A DNA stretch of 64,000 nt from Antedon mediterranea (lineage: Eukaryota > Echinodermata > Crinoidea > Comatulida > Antedonidae). Position 1 is the first letter of the stretch; the number at the start of each line of letters is the position of its first letter. The position numbers were made by a program, and so were the translations under genes. Shown here one piece after another: positions 38,179-51,084 of this stretch. The stretch lies in NCBI RefSeq assembly GCF_964355755.1, contig NC_092670.1, positions 23,311,201 to 23,375,200 of the forward strand, given 5' to 3'. Below the pieces are notes generated by a model. It did not search any database, was not told the origin of the DNA, and saw only the letters and a list, made by a program, of their open reading frames with translations.

Positions 38179-38499
38179 TAAGGATATATTGTCCCCTAAA
38201 AACTTTTGCTTTGGAAAATGCCTTAATCTCGCGTAATAATTATTCACTTTGACCAAAACCTGGATCTAACAAAATTGATTTACCTGAAAAAAATATAATT
38301 TAAAGCAAAAAATACTTTGGTTTTTGGTTAAAATTAACCGTTTAGTTTGTCTTTTAATAAGTGAAATAATATTTTCTGGGGGTTTTTTTTCTTAACTTTA
38401 AGGTTTTAAATTTATTAAAAATGCAAAATGGCCTATTTAAAGTCTGATTTTATATTATTCTTAATTGTTCATGTTTTGAGGGGACAATACATCTTTAAG
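38179..38499. mobile_element. Family C element, copy 2
   Basis: About 320 bp with TTAA on both sides: left TTAAGGATATATTGTCCCC, right GGGGACAATACATCTTTAA. Non-coding. Confidence 0.85.
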
Positions 38500-39105
38500 A
38501 TGATACTTTGCCGAGTATCCGAGTATCATTTATTATTTGCGTCACTACTCCAAACATGATGTTTGCTTATTTCGCTTATATAGGCCTACATTCGATCATG
38601 CTTATTGATTATTAGTTACAACCTGTGCTACACGATTTTGTTGAAATTGTTCAAGAAGTTTGATCATTCAAATTACACAGTAAAATCCCTATTCTTTTGT
38701 ACAAATGTTGTAATAAATGCATTTTAAACAATTATGACAAAATAAACGGTGTGGTAACAAATATTTACAGATGACTAAATATATATATAATACAACTTAC
38801 GTTTCTGGTGTTTTTATTCAACTTCAACATTTTTTTTCGTGCTATAGCAAAAATTATCCACTGTATACTCACCAACTTTTTGCATTTTTTCACTTTCTTG
38901 GAGTCACGAGATATGATATTACCTAACTACTGAAAAGTCTATCTGGCTTTTATGGCAGAATTTTGCCAAATTTTGTATTTGGTAATTTTAAGAGAAATTC
39001 CTGTTTTTTTTATAATATTTAAAGTTCATGCCTGTTATCTTTAACATAAAGGTAAAAAAACTAGATATATCAGTATAAGTCTAACAAGGCCAACAGCCAT
39101 AAGTC
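38500..39105. other. Spacer, no gene supported
   Basis: AT-rich, no ORF or repeat of note. Confidence 0.4.
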
Positions 39106-39395
39106 ACGTGCTCTCAGAAAAAAATGAACTTTCAAAAAGTAATGTACTTTAAAACTTTTCTGTACATCAAAACAGTTCAAAAAGTACAGAAAAACGCAAA
39201 GTGATACCCGACAGACCGACCGACCGACCGACATAGTTAAAACTTGTCTGTACATCAAAAAAGTTCAAAAAGTACAGAAAAGCGATAAAACGCATAGTGA
39301 TACCGGACCGACAGACAGACCGACAAACCGACAGACCGACCGACCGACATAGTGAACTATAGAGTCGCGTCCACGCGACTAAAAATGTTGGTAGT
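39106..39395. repeat. ACCGACCG microsatellite with duplicated flank
   Basis: Two direct copies of CTGTACATCAAAA.AGTTCAAAAAGTACAGAAAA, each followed by a GACCGACC-type run (39208-39232 and 39305-39348). The segment ends with the hairpin AGTCGCGTCCACGCGACT (39362-39379). The same hairpin end and CCGACC run recur at 47545-47603, so this is the terminus of a dispersed element. Confidence 0.7.
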
Positions 39396-41089
39396 TACCA
39401 CGGTATTGATACCGAGAAAAAAACACAACAAACAAAACGGATATTACTTTAATTACAGAATTGAGGGTCTCATCCAAAGGGAATCCTATGAGATTAAATA
39501 AATAACAGTTATAAAGTATAATAATAGATGTGGGATATGATTTAAATACACAGTGGTTAAAATGCAGTGCGGGTTCAAAGAGGTCATTGATATATCAAAC
39601 TGTGATTGAACCACGAATTTAAATTCATGCGCATGGGCATATTTTATCTGAGTACTTATTTTTAATAAGTTGCTATAGCTCGTTAAAATGAACTGTGACC
39701 CAAATTTATATTACATAATTCAGAGTTGTAGCCTAAATACCGTTTATGATTGATATGATCCGATATTGTGATGTTAATGACGGCCATTTGACGTTTCTTT
39801 CCTAGATATAACATTTATTTTTTATTTTGAATATGTCATGTACAAACTGTACTGCTGCTGGTGTTTACGTGTTATAACTTATAATGTTTGAGGTTTATTT
39901 TACGTCTGAATTGGGCTTTTTATGAAGGGAGATTTAAACATTTCGTTTCGTATGTTTAAAACTGTAAAGCTAAATTTAACTAGCTTTGCTCAAATCAGAT
40001 TTCATATATGGTTATGCCTAACCAAAAAACACAATCATAGATATTTCGGCCGATGGGTAAACCACTTTTACTTTATGCGTCGACTACTTCATAAGGAAAT
40101 GAGGGTGCTAGTTGAATGTTCTATAGTACATTCATTAACATACGTTAATAAACATTGAACATTGCTGATAAATAATAAACTATATATGCATGCAGTCTAT
40201 AGCAATTTTAACACGCACCAATTGCTTAGGCCTATTAGGAAAATGCGAAAAATGAGTTCAGCTTAACTGGATCCCCTTCCCTTCTCATATGAATTACGAA
40301 ATGTTATTTTGAAATGTAGGTTAATAATTTTTTTTTCTCTTTCGTGGGGGTCACCCACATTTAATCCATTCCTTTTACAAATATATATTATATAATATAC
40401 ATACATTTTTGTAAAAATATAAAAACAATAAAATTCAATAGAGAAGTTAAAAAGGCACTATATCTATACATACATAAAATCGATGGAGTAAAAGTAATAC
40501 ATTTTATGTTTATTGCAAGTTACAGCAAAAGTACGACTGTTTATCATTTAAATTTACTTTATATTAAGAAATGTATTAAAAAGTAGCTGTTTCTTTTATT
40601 ATATTTTAAATCTGTACTCACCATTAGATGTTTCTTTTTTTTCTTTTGACCTTATATTACATCCATTACAAATATATACACCCATACACACATTAATAGA
40701 CCTATTTACATTCACGAATCAGTTTAACATATTTATTATATAACATAACACATTATATGCTACTTTTTATGTTTTGGCCTTGTATAACATTTGTTTCATT
40801 CTACTATTTCTAAACCTTAAAGTTCTGTTCTTACTATGTTGGCCATTTACATTTGTTTGCTCATTTGTAGGCTAACCATTTGGAAATTAATATCTTATTC
40901 CAGAAAATTATCTGTAAACTATATATTACAGTATACAATCACCCAGGCTCATTCGGGACACCCCTTATTCAACACACCTATTAACTGGATACCATTATTA
41001 AGTATGGATGGTTTATGAAACGCACGAGACAGGTATAATGTATGTTAGCACATGACCGACCATTGTTAATATGAAACCTCTATTTAAGC
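39396..41089. other. Spacer, no gene supported
   Basis: AT-rich. A worn GGGACACCCCTTATTCAACA fragment at about 40957 belongs to the GGGGACAC family. No gene seen. Confidence 0.4.
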
Positions 41090-41262
41090 TTGGTTCCCAC
41101 TAGAACGTAACGCAACGCAACGCAAGCGTTTTAACCAATGACAAGCGAAGTTATAGACAGTTAGCAATCACAAGCGAATAAGCCATCGCTTGTGATTGGT
41201 CAATTCATTTACGTTGCGTTACGTCCTTGCGTTGCGTCGCTAGTGGGAACCACGCTTTAGGG
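41090..41262. mobile_element. GTTCCCACTAG inverted-repeat element
   Basis: About 172 bp. The left end AAGCTTGGTTCCCACTAGAA continues CGTAACGCAACGCAAC; the right end GCGTTGCGTCGCTAGTGGGA continues ACCACGCTTTAG. The interior carries ACAAGCGA / TCGCTTGT and CCAAT / ATTGG pairs. A fully foldable MITE. Confidence 0.8.
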
Positions 41263-42957
41263 GACACTATTGGGATCCGAAAGTGTACCCTTAATGGTTG
41301 TTCTACTGTATACTGTATATGATAATTGCTTATCGTTAAGCTCAACTTCTAGTGTGAGGATATCTAAACTTATGTAAGTGTTTCCTCGTGCTAAACACAA
41401 AGGCGACCGTATGAGAATGCACTTGTTGGCGGCTTAGTCATTGTAAACAATAGCAAGATCCGAGACCCTGAAATCACGATTGGTCATTATTACAGGTTCG
41501 CTATATCTTCATTGTCCAATAGTCATTGGTGACTTTATCGCGCAATAATGATTGACATAATAAGTGGCACGCGCGACATTGCTAAAAACAACAATATATC
41601 AACATAATAGATGAGAAATAAATGAGAAATATACGATGACCTTATTCGATATTATATTATACTTTCTAATGTATTATACGCACGTGCACGTTTGAGAAAC
41701 CCCGCCGAGGATGCTTTATTCTTGCGTGAGCGCATGATTTGACAAAGACAACACAATGCATGTATTAACTAATATTAGCTAGACCTACACTTTCTTTAAG
41801 AGTCGTGGTCAATGAAATTTTTGCCAATATACCTATAAATCCACCTGCTATTACGCTCTCGTCTACCAGAATCAGCCATTAAAAGCCAATGTTATTTTAT
41901 AGTTAATACCGAATCTATCTATCGAATTAAGCGTTGACGAAACGGTGCAAAGCCTGATATTGTCATTGGTGCTTATCATTAAAATCGTCCAAACTAAAAA
42001 TAATAATATGCAATTATCAAAATGAATAATTTGGTCTACAAATTCATACGCATTTGGATAAATGTAATATCGTTCTTGGCGGTTCCTCCTCTTTTCTTTA
42101 ACTGGTATGAACACCCTTTCTGAATGTCATGGTTTTCGGATCCCTCGTGAGGATAATTGGACATTTTGTTTCAAGTGATCTGTATCTTAGTACTTTATTA
42201 ATGTCATTGAGGGCGAAATATTTCACCAATAAACTTCTCTGACGAAAAAACTCTTCGCAGTAGGATCTCATTGTCAAACTTATCGATCTAATTTTTTAAA
42301 TAAAAAAATAAATCAAAACATTATCCGCTATATAATTGATCCATGTTGAAGATAATTAAACTCGTTAATAATCATATTCAATAATTAAGATACCAGCTAA
42401 AGTTCAACGCACTGATCAGGCATCCAGTTCTATATATACAACCTCAAAATTAACGTTCTATTTTAATATAAATAGGCTAAATAATCCTTTTTAAACATAA
42501 ATATTCATGATTTTACTTCAAAATGTAAATTGATTAAATACTCCATATGTTTGAAGGCAATTTTATATTTATATATACCCTCCACTTCATACCAATTAGA
42601 TCATCATGTGATGAATATTGAATACAAACAATTTTATTTCTATGAATTTTTAATAATTACTGGCAAGTAATATGAAATATCAAGCTATTGATGTTTGTAA
42701 CGTAGCGTGGTGTAGAAGTTCAAGTAACGAAGTATCCATGGTTAATGCTGAAAGATATACAAAGGATGATAAAAAAAAATTAAAATCTTGGTTGCTTCAG
42801 TAGTCTACTTCAGATTTGTGAAAGTATAGTAATAGACGTTTTCTATAATATAGAAATATCTATTGATATATAATTATATCATTCAGCTCTACCAATTGGT
42901 ACGGTATCTAACATGAGACAATCTACGCAACCCAAGCACGTCCTGCGAAAATTTACC
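41263..42957. other. Spacer, no gene supported
   Basis: A fragment of the GGGGACAC family sits at 41265-41310 (GGGGACACTATTGGGATCCG, then GTTCTACTGTA). The rest is AT-rich and featureless to me. Confidence 0.4.
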
Positions 42958-43404
42958 AAAACGGCTTACGTCTTAGTGGAAACGCAAGCGAGTTGACCAA
43001 TCACAAGCGGCAGTTGAATAATCCATCGCGTGTGATTGGTCAAATCACTTACGTTACGTTACGTCCTGCGTTGCGTCTCTAAAAGCGTGATTTCCACAGA
43101 GACGCAACAAAACGACGTAACGCAACGTAAGGGATTTGACCAATCAGAAATTATTGATTTTTTGTCATTGGTCAACTTGCTTAGTTCCCATTTGAACGCA
43201 ACGCAATGACGTACACGCAAAGCAGGTAATTCAACCAATCAGAAGCGAAGAATTTTCTCACTGTTGCTTGTGATTGGTCAAATTACTCTATAGTGAGAAA
43301 AAAGTTTAATCACAAGCGATGGAATATCATCCTGTCGTTTGTCATTGGTCAAATCGTTTGCATTGCGTTTACGTCATTGCATTGCGTCACATAATGGGAA
43401 CCAA
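42958..43404. repeat. Clustered copies of the GTTCCCACTAG element
   Basis: About three head-to-tail, partly inverted copies or half-copies: 42960-43085, 43088-43190 and 43185-43403. They share ACGCAACG.AACG, GACCAATCA, TGTGATTGGTCAAAT and TTGCGTTACGTC words; the last ends with GCGTCACATAATGGGAACCA. They look like insertions of the same family into one another or a local tandem duplication. Confidence 0.65.
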
Positions 43405-44262
43405 AAGGTACAAACCTAGAACAACAAGGTGCAAATTGGCGCCCTTTACCATAGAATGGTGCAAAACTGAGGCAATTTAATTTAATGTGGGAACGAAGTT
43501 TCATTAAATTAAGTTTGATGTTGAGATCTCTTTCTTTTAGAAAATGTAATGTCACAATCTGCACAACATAAGTTTACTTTCTTATGATGTTGAGATCTCT
43601 TTGATGTTTCTTATTTAGGAAAGTTTTAGAAAATGTAATGTCACAATCTGCTGTCTGTTTGGCAATAGTGTATACATAAAAACGTGAAATTGTTAGGCCT
43701 ATTGTGTAACTTAAGTTTAATTTCTTATCATCTATTTGTCATTTTGAATAATGATTATACTTTTGTATTCCTAAAAAAAAAATATTTTTATTTGTTTTTT
43801 ATGCGTTTCTCCCACAATCATGGGGGTAATTCTATGGATAAATTGAAAATAATACAACTTAATTGAATAAATAATGAATTGTCCAAAACATATGGAGGAG
43901 GTTGCCAATTCATTTATATCGTTAATGTCTATTAAAATGAAACACCATATTGCAATTAATTCACAGTGTATTATGCAGCAACAAACACACACAGTATGGT
44001 GGTATGCAAATTATTATTAATCAAAATATACCTGTGATTTTTATTGAATTTTTAGTCTTTATAAAGCATATGGTTTTGGACGAAAATAATATTAGTCCTA
44101 TTTACAAACAACGCTTGTACACTGGAGATTATTGGCAATTACAATGGCTGAATTGAGACGGGGTAGAATACAATATTCAGTTAATTAAAGAGTGTAATTG
44201 TAAAAATCCAATCTTTGAGTGAATGGTCATTGTTGTGAGGAGTATACTTAAATGATCACTCT
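43405..44262. other. Spacer with degenerate frames
   Basis: A direct duplication of TTGATGTTGAGATCTCTTTC and TTTTAGAAAATGTAATGTCA occurs at about 43515 and 43585. The frames at 43684-44156 read like decayed coding sequence (for example NISPIYKQRLYTGDYWQLQW), but I cannot assign a family. Confidence 0.35.
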
Positions 44263-44434
44263 TAAACTCTGTCTACACTAAAACTAGTTTGACAAGGGAA
44301 GAGTGAAATTACAATTCTTCTGTTTCGCTCTTCCCTAATTTGACAAAAAAGTGTGATGTGCCCAAATTCGGTATGTCCAAATATGGTAGTGATATGACAT
44401 ATCACATAAAGTTTGATAGTGTAGACAAGGTTTT
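44263..44434. mobile_element. Family A element, copy 8, with 43-bp insert
   Basis: Ends AAACTCTGTCTACACTAAAA and AGTTTGATAGTGTAGACA. A 43-bp palindromic insert, GGGAAGAGTGAAATTACAAT to TTTCGCTCTTCCCT (44294-44335), sits next to TTTGACAA, which occurs on both sides of it. Confidence 0.85.
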
Positions 44435-44591
44435 AAAAGATTGAAAGTAACTCTGGTTAACGATTTTCAAACGTTACATCATTTTAGACGTTAGATTATT
44501 ATTACATTGGAAATGTAACCACGTTTACAGTGTGAAACCTTACCTTTTTTAGAATGAAAACAAACTGGTAACAGTATCATTCGTTTACAAT

Positions 44592-44778
44592 AAAGCTCTG
44601 TCTACACTATCAAACTCTATGTGACAACAAATGTGATGTGCCCATATATGGAGATGATGATGTTATATCACTACCATATTTGGGCACATCGCTTTTTTTT
44701 GTCAAACCAGAGGGAAGAGTGAAAAGGAAGAATTGTGATTTCACTCTTCCCTTGTCAAACTAGTTTTATAGTGAATGG
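44592..44778. mobile_element. Family A element, copy 9, with 43-bp insert
   Basis: Left end AAAGCTCTGTCTACACTATC intact; right end CAAACTAGTTTTATAGTGAA worn. It carries the same GGGAAGAG...CTCTTCCC insert (44711-44753) in the opposite orientation, at the equivalent TTGTCAAAC site of the right arm. Confidence 0.85.
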
Positions 44779-45054
44779 TTGCTTTTCACTTGTTTCACAT
44801 TTTGTTTGTTACGAGGAATTGAAAAAGTAAAATAGGACTACAACAAAAGACATTCTTATTATCTTGTCCTTTGTTAATGGACCAGCTGCATTATGAATTA
44901 ATTAATATTAATAACAATTCAATCAACTTGAATGGGTTGGATAAAGTTTTGTATTTGTTCAAAAATACGATGACTTATGATTTAATGACATTCCTATTGA
45001 TAGTTAACTAATTTTTTTTATACCGTATTTTTACCATACTTAATTAGGCCCCTA

Positions 45055-45605
45055 CAGTAGAATACCACACATAGGACACTGATATTAAGGAGGATACTTT
45101 CACGAAAAGTGTAATTTATTAAGGGGACACCCCATGTAACGAACGAGGAGAAATATGTTTTAACATCCGGCCAATACTATCGGAGTATATACACTTCTAT
45201 TAACTATGTATTGTCCCCCTGAAAAATATTTTTTTTAATTGTTTTGGCTAAATATGCCATTTTAATGTCACATAATAGTTATCCACTTTGATCAAAAATT
45301 GGATCTAAAAAAAATATTTACCTGAACAAACTAATTTAAAGCAAAAAATGGTTAAATTGGCTGCCAACCAATTGATTTTTGGTTGAATTTAACAATTTAT
45401 TTTGTTATTTTATAAGTGAAAACATAATTTGTTTTGTTTTTTTTCTACAGAAGTGATTAACTTTATTAAAACTACAAAATAACCTACTAAAAGTCTGATT
45501 TAATTAATCTTCATTTTTCATGTTTTTGAGGGACAATACATCTTTAACAGACACGTCTATTAAGGGGACACGAAAGTGTCGCCTTGGGGTTCCCACAAAA
45601 TGGTT
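45055..45605. mobile_element. GGGGACAC-family element split by family C
   Basis: ACAGTAGAATACCACACATA (45055) and GTGTCGCCTTGGGGTTCCCA (to 45597) frame a series of GGGGACAC words; the middle is interrupted by the TTAA-flanked family C element at 45201-45547. The order of insertion is therefore clear: this element first, then family C. Confidence 0.65.
45201..45547. mobile_element. Family C element, copy 3
   Basis: TTAACTATGTATTGTCCCCC at the left and GGGACAATACATCTTTAA at the right, TTAA on both sides, about 345 bp. The core resembles the copy at 33.6 kb over most of its length. Confidence 0.88.
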
Positions 45606-45610
45606 ATACT

Positions 45611-45706
45611 CCCAAATTGATGTCATATCACTACCATATTTAAGCATATCACTACCATATTTGGACACTTTTTGTCAAACTAGTTTGATAGTGTAGACGG
45701 AGCTTA
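45611..45706. mobile_element. Family A element, copy 10 (partial)
   Basis: Right half only: ATGTCATATCACTACCATAT, a second CACTACCATATTTGG and the right end CTAGTTTGATAGTGTAGACG. Confidence 0.8.
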
Positions 45707-47504
45707 ATAGTAATAATATTTATAATTTTGTATTTGTCTTATTTGGGTTCATCCCACTTTTACTTCAATCACACATTTGTTCTAACGTTGTATTTTTATT
45801 ATCATGTGTTTTTATATACATGATTTTGTTGTAATCCTTTTTTAATCATTATTTACCATCATTTTCTCTTATAATTTATACATAGGCCTATCATCTTTTA
45901 ATGTATTTTTTTTTCTCTTTTATGTTAACTCATAACATAATTTTCAACATTTCTTATTTTTAAAAACATATTTTGCATTCGTTAACATACATACTTATTT
46001 GTTTTGTTTTGGTTTTTTTTAAACACATGTTATTATATAATAATATACCTAATAATTTAACACATTTACTAGTATCGTTTTCTTTACATATTTTCATATA
46101 CACTTTAAAGTATTTGTAATTGTTTATCAATTGTATGTTTGTTTGAATGTCGACTGTTCTCTTGAAAATAGCTTGAAATAGAAATTCGCACCTCATTCAC
46201 ACCTTACACTGGCTTTTCACTGACCTATATTTCTTTGTACTTTGGGTTGTTACGGTTGTACTGTACTGTGTTCTGTCTTATCGACGGCTCTAAATATAAA
46301 AACCTTGTTTTCTAATTTCTGGCGGCCGGATGGCCATTGTACTTATATTGAAACGTGCTTATTGTATGGAAATTAATTGGTACCATTATCGCCCATTGTT
46401 GTTATTTGTTATTAATTATATGTTTAAAAGAATATAATTTCAAAGAACCATTGGTAACGCATGTACGTTTTATTTCATCAATAGTAGGCCTACTGCAGAT
46501 AGCATACGAAAGGTTAATTAAGAGTGATACTGGCCTACACTAATAAACCACGTTAAGAAAGTGGTTTGGTTATAACAATGATTGAATTGAATATCAATGT
46601 CTATAGCCATTATGATATAGCCTTCATGTCATATTTTCCTTCCAATGAGAGGGATTTGGTAGGAATAGTCCGGGTTTCCGGGTGCCATGCAATTCTGGCC
46701 CGATTGGTGGGACATTCTTAATTAGGCTGAAATACGAGATAACAACTTTTTCATTTTGTATTGATCATATATACAATAACTGTTCTTCAAAAAGATATAA
46801 CCAATACAATGCGTATAGATAGCTCATATAATATGTAGGGTGTACCCAAGTCGTCTGTCGTCCTAGCAATGGCGTACAAAACTACCAGTAAGTACGCCAC
46901 TGAGAGTCATGTGAATGGCGTAAGAGAAAAAACTGCAAAGAAATTGTGCCCGCATAAAGCCGGCTTTGGGTAGTAATGCCACGTGTTTCGGGCTATCCGA
47001 AAACCTATAATGTTTTAGTATTCTTTAGTGATGCTTGCATTTACGACTATTTTTAGGCAGTGTTTTCTTTGTAATCAAAAGAAAGGAAAAAATTAAGAAT
47101 AAAAATAGGGAACCACCCATAATGTTTATTTAGAGAAAATTTGTTTTTATTATATTATGCCTATATTTGTTTTCGTTTCATAGGCCTATTTATTCGATTC
47201 ATATGCTTACAAACCAAAATCATGACAATAAGTTATCTCTGATGTGAGATCCCTTCAATATTGTAACATGTAGATACATATATTGCTGAATAAAGTGAGA
47301 AATCTTCCTTTTAATGTAAAGTAGATGCTGCGAAGCTTATTTATGTCGCTCATCATGGATGTATAGTTGTATACCCAGTTATAATATTGGTAGTTATTCG
47401 TGGAACAAAATAAACGTGAAAAAGAATTGCATAATGTTGTAATTTAGGAGACGGTTGTATTGAAATACCAAATAAAAGCATTACAAGTGTTAGGATAAAC
47501 AAGG
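45707..47504. other. Spacer, no gene supported
   Basis: AT-rich. At about 46869-46900 GGCGTAC...GTACGCC forms a small hairpin. Nothing else can be supported. Confidence 0.4.
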
Positions 47505-47606
47505 CCATATGGCTGCAGTCGCGTACGCAAATTTGGGTTAGTGTTTACCGACCGACCAACCGACCGACATAATGAGCTGTAAAGTCGCGTTTGCACGCGA
47601 CTAAAA
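47505..47606. repeat. Fragment of the ACCGACCG / CGCGACT element
   Basis: GACCGACCAACCGACCGACA followed by the hairpin AGTCGCGTTTGCACGCGACT and AAAAAT, the same end as at 39.2-39.4 kb. Confidence 0.6.
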
Positions 47607-47985
47607 ATAACAAATATAATTGAAAGCACTAAGAAACTGAGTGAAGTAGCCTACGTGTTGATAAAAGCTCATCAGAAAGTGTTATTAAAAGTATAGGTCT
47701 TGGTTTAAAAATACTTATTATTATTATTATTGTTTATTATAAATGTGAATTTTATTTCTATTTTTCGACAGTAGTCACACATAGAACGAGCATGTGAAAT
47801 AAACTCCTATATAAAAGGGGTGCCACCGGACGTTTAGGCATATGTTATGATATACGTAATAGAGATTTGACTTATGACTTACAATCGAGCAACTATTATC
47901 CGGATAATTAACTATTTGTATAATAATAGTATTTTCCCCCTGATTTTTTTTTCAAGAATATTTTGTGAAAATAAAATAGAAATAA

Positions 47986-48420
47986 TTAAATATTAAAATA
48001 TATGTGATGGGAGTGTGTTACTGTATTAATTAATTTCTTTTGAGTTATGCCGCCGCTTTGGATTACCAGCAATATAATATTCTTAAGGGTCAAGAAGTCA
48101 ACTGTTTTGTTTACCGGTTTATTATATCTCTGTGCGAATCCACCTCCTCGTACTGGTATACCATTACCAGTGCAGGGTACGTCCTTTGACGTACGGTGTA
48201 TTCCTACTATAAGTACACAAGGATTGACAATCTCCAGAGAGCAGTGGCATAACGCAGAGGCCTGATACCCCTGGTTTTTAGGAACCCTAAGTGGCCCTCC
48301 AACGCTGGAGGCCTCGGATGTTTTTAGCCTTCTTCGACATAATGTAAATTTTCCTTTAGGTACTCCTCCTCCACTCTCCATAAGCCCCGGGACCTCTGGG
48401 TTTAGCCAGTAAGCGCTCAT
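47986..48420 (-). other. Unassigned 144-codon frame, GC-richer
   Basis: The frame begins MSAYWLNPEVPGLMESGGGV and is clearly less AT-rich than its surroundings between about 48110 and 48460, suggesting inserted or formerly coding DNA. I recognise no domain. The last 35 codons run into ordinary AT-rich spacer. A remnant of a transposon ORF or 5' UTR is the likeliest reading. Confidence 0.25.
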
Positions 48421-48479
48421 GGCCGTTAATCCACTGCCAGAGAGGGGGAAATCCGTTTCACTTTAGTCTTTGAGAGTGG

Positions 48480-50567
48480 AGATGAACACGAAAAAAAGAC
48501 AAATATTTTAAAATCAGGCAACATTTGAAATTTTACAGAGATCGGTAATCGAGCATCTAAACAAAAAAAAAATAAAACAATTAACTATGATGAATAAAAT
48601 TATACATTGTGAATGGAACTTGGCAAGCACGTTAATCAGTGACCATCTCCACTACATATACGTTGTCATCTTATTTCGACAACCAGTAATGATCTTTATA
48701 ATTCGTTGGCTATGTTTAATGGAATGGGAAATGGAAATGGCATCTTTTAAATTTAGTTGAGTGTTCTACGTCTGAATTAACAGTCACAAATATACGGACG
48801 AAAACTCTGGTTGTGGTCTTTCTAGATCTTTCTAATTTTGTAATACGGTTTGCGCGGTAAAAAGTTGTAATGGTAGTAATGTAATATAAGCAATGTTTGC
48901 GTTGTAAATTTTAAGTTGTCTGATAACATACAATATTTCCAATAGACATAATTAATGTTTGTATTACCTATTTAAGTTGTTAAAGTTTACGTTGTCTTTC
49001 TAGCGATTGTCGACCAATAAGCTTAAACGTTTGGGTGGTTTCCAGTAAAGTTTAAGTTGTCTAGCGAATTTCTAGTTATGTCTGGTATTATTAATGCACA
49101 TTAAATACCATCTAAAATATAGCATAATTTAGTTTGCTCCTCAAGTGTTTGTCAAGCATGTTTGATGTATGTCTCTATCATAATCGTTCTTGTCAAGTTT
49201 AAGCAATTTAATTTAATTTAATTTATTACCATCTTTACTGAGGGTAGCCTATCCAGTTCCAATAGAACTGATAATTTAGGGCCCTCGATAAAACATACAC
49301 ACAGTACAACACATAAAATATTAAATATTCAAATGACATAATATTTATATTAAAGGCCTAAAACAATTGAAATCGTGTAAAACGCTACTAAAGTTTAAAC
49401 TGTCTGGGAAGCTATATTTCTTGCAAATTCAGAGTTGTATTTGGTATCTTCAACCTAGTATCTCCAACCTAGTATCAGAACACTGAGCTCACCTGACCAA
49501 GATAGTAACAGTCATTTGATCTTTTGTCCAGCAGCGACAAATATCAACAGTAGGTCTACTATATGTAAGTCTTCGCGACGCATGGGCACTGGTGATGTTT
49601 GTTAAAAACTCCTTGTTAATGGATGAGCTTGGAACTGATAATGTCGCAGCCACAGATAAACCCTTTGATCTTCGGACCTCATCATCCTGTTGTTAGAATG
49701 CTAACTTATGTTTATTATTTTTTTGCGATGTTTGCAGCACTGTTGTTCCCACTTTATTACGCAATAAAGCACTTATAGTGCGTTATAGTGGGAACTGCTT
49801 TAGATATACATTTCTTTTTTTCCTCGACTTATTATATATAATAAATTAAACTTCGAATGCACAGAGAATATGTAGAAAAATTATGAAACAGATGATTAAA
49901 TACATTACATTAATAATTTATTATTCATAACTTTTACATTTTAATACAAATTGTATTCAAGACTATCTAATGAATATTCATAAGCTATATATTACCTAGT
50001 GTAATAAGGTAAATCGATAAAATATAAATGAAAATAATACAGTTACTGTATATTCTGTGTATGCCACCACCAATGAATACCAACACTGTCATGTCGATTG
50101 TTGTTTGGTAAAATAATAAAAGCTCACTCACAATTTTGAACAATAATCAATACACTGTGTATTTTATTATGCTTATAAAGGTATCTGTTTTATGATAAAA
50201 TTTATTTAATATTAATTTCATAACTTCTATCTACTGTACATTTATTTTGTAGCTTAGTTAGACTTAAACAGAAATATTTATTTACCATTTATCATTAAAA
50301 TGCTGTTAAAAAAAGAAAGTTAATTTAACTGATATACTATCAATAACAGTGCATTCAGAACAAATCTAATAATGTAAAAATAATATGGATGAATATAGAA
50401 AAACATTCTCTATATCAGGGAATGTTTGTAGAGTAGCCAAATGCTGAACAGAAGAACTACCTTTTGTTAAACATTCATAAGATGGTATAGAACAAAACTA
50501 TGGTTACTATAAGTTATTGCTAATCAAGCTTTTCAAATAAAAAGTGCATAAATTGACACTATCAATA
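48480..50567. other. Spacer, no gene supported
   Basis: AT-rich. A tiny inverted element lies at about 49744-49796 (GTTCCCACTTTATTACGCAA ... GCGTTATAGTGGGAAC). Confidence 0.45.
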
Positions 50568-50571
50568 ATAA

Positions 50572-50706
50572 ATCTACACTATCAAACTAGTTTGACAAAA
50601 AAGTGTGATGTGCCCAAATATGGTAGTGATATGACATCAACATGTCCATATATGGGCACATCACATGTTTTTGTCACATAAAGTTTGATAGTGTAGACAG
50701 AGCTTT
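50572..50706. mobile_element. Family A element, copy 11
   Basis: About 135 bp, the most compact form: ATCTACACTATCAAACTAGT, TTTGACAAAAAAGTGTGATG, then ATGGGCACATCACATG and the right end AAGTTTGATAGTGTAGACAG. Useful as a near-consensus copy. Confidence 0.88.
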
Positions 50707-51084
50707 AGGGACGTTAAGAAACACTTAATAACCAACTAAGCTACATTTTAAAGAATTGTGTTAAGAGAAAAATTTGTCTTTGAAATTGTACATTTTGTTA
50801 GCCTAACATAGCCAAATATTATACAATTAATCATTAATATTAATAAGTATGTTTGTCCGATATTTATGATGTCCTTTTTCGGTAACTCTATTAACTTTAT
50901 TGAGATAATATTTTTAACAATATTATATGACTTGAATGGACAACACTGCTATTGCACACGAGATTTATACGATGGGATGTAACTGGAAATTGAGGGGGCT
51001 ATTCACAATTGGTTTGCTTTCCTGTAAAGTGAAAAACAACAATGAATTAAATGGTAAATAATAGAGTACTGTACTGGCAAAATG

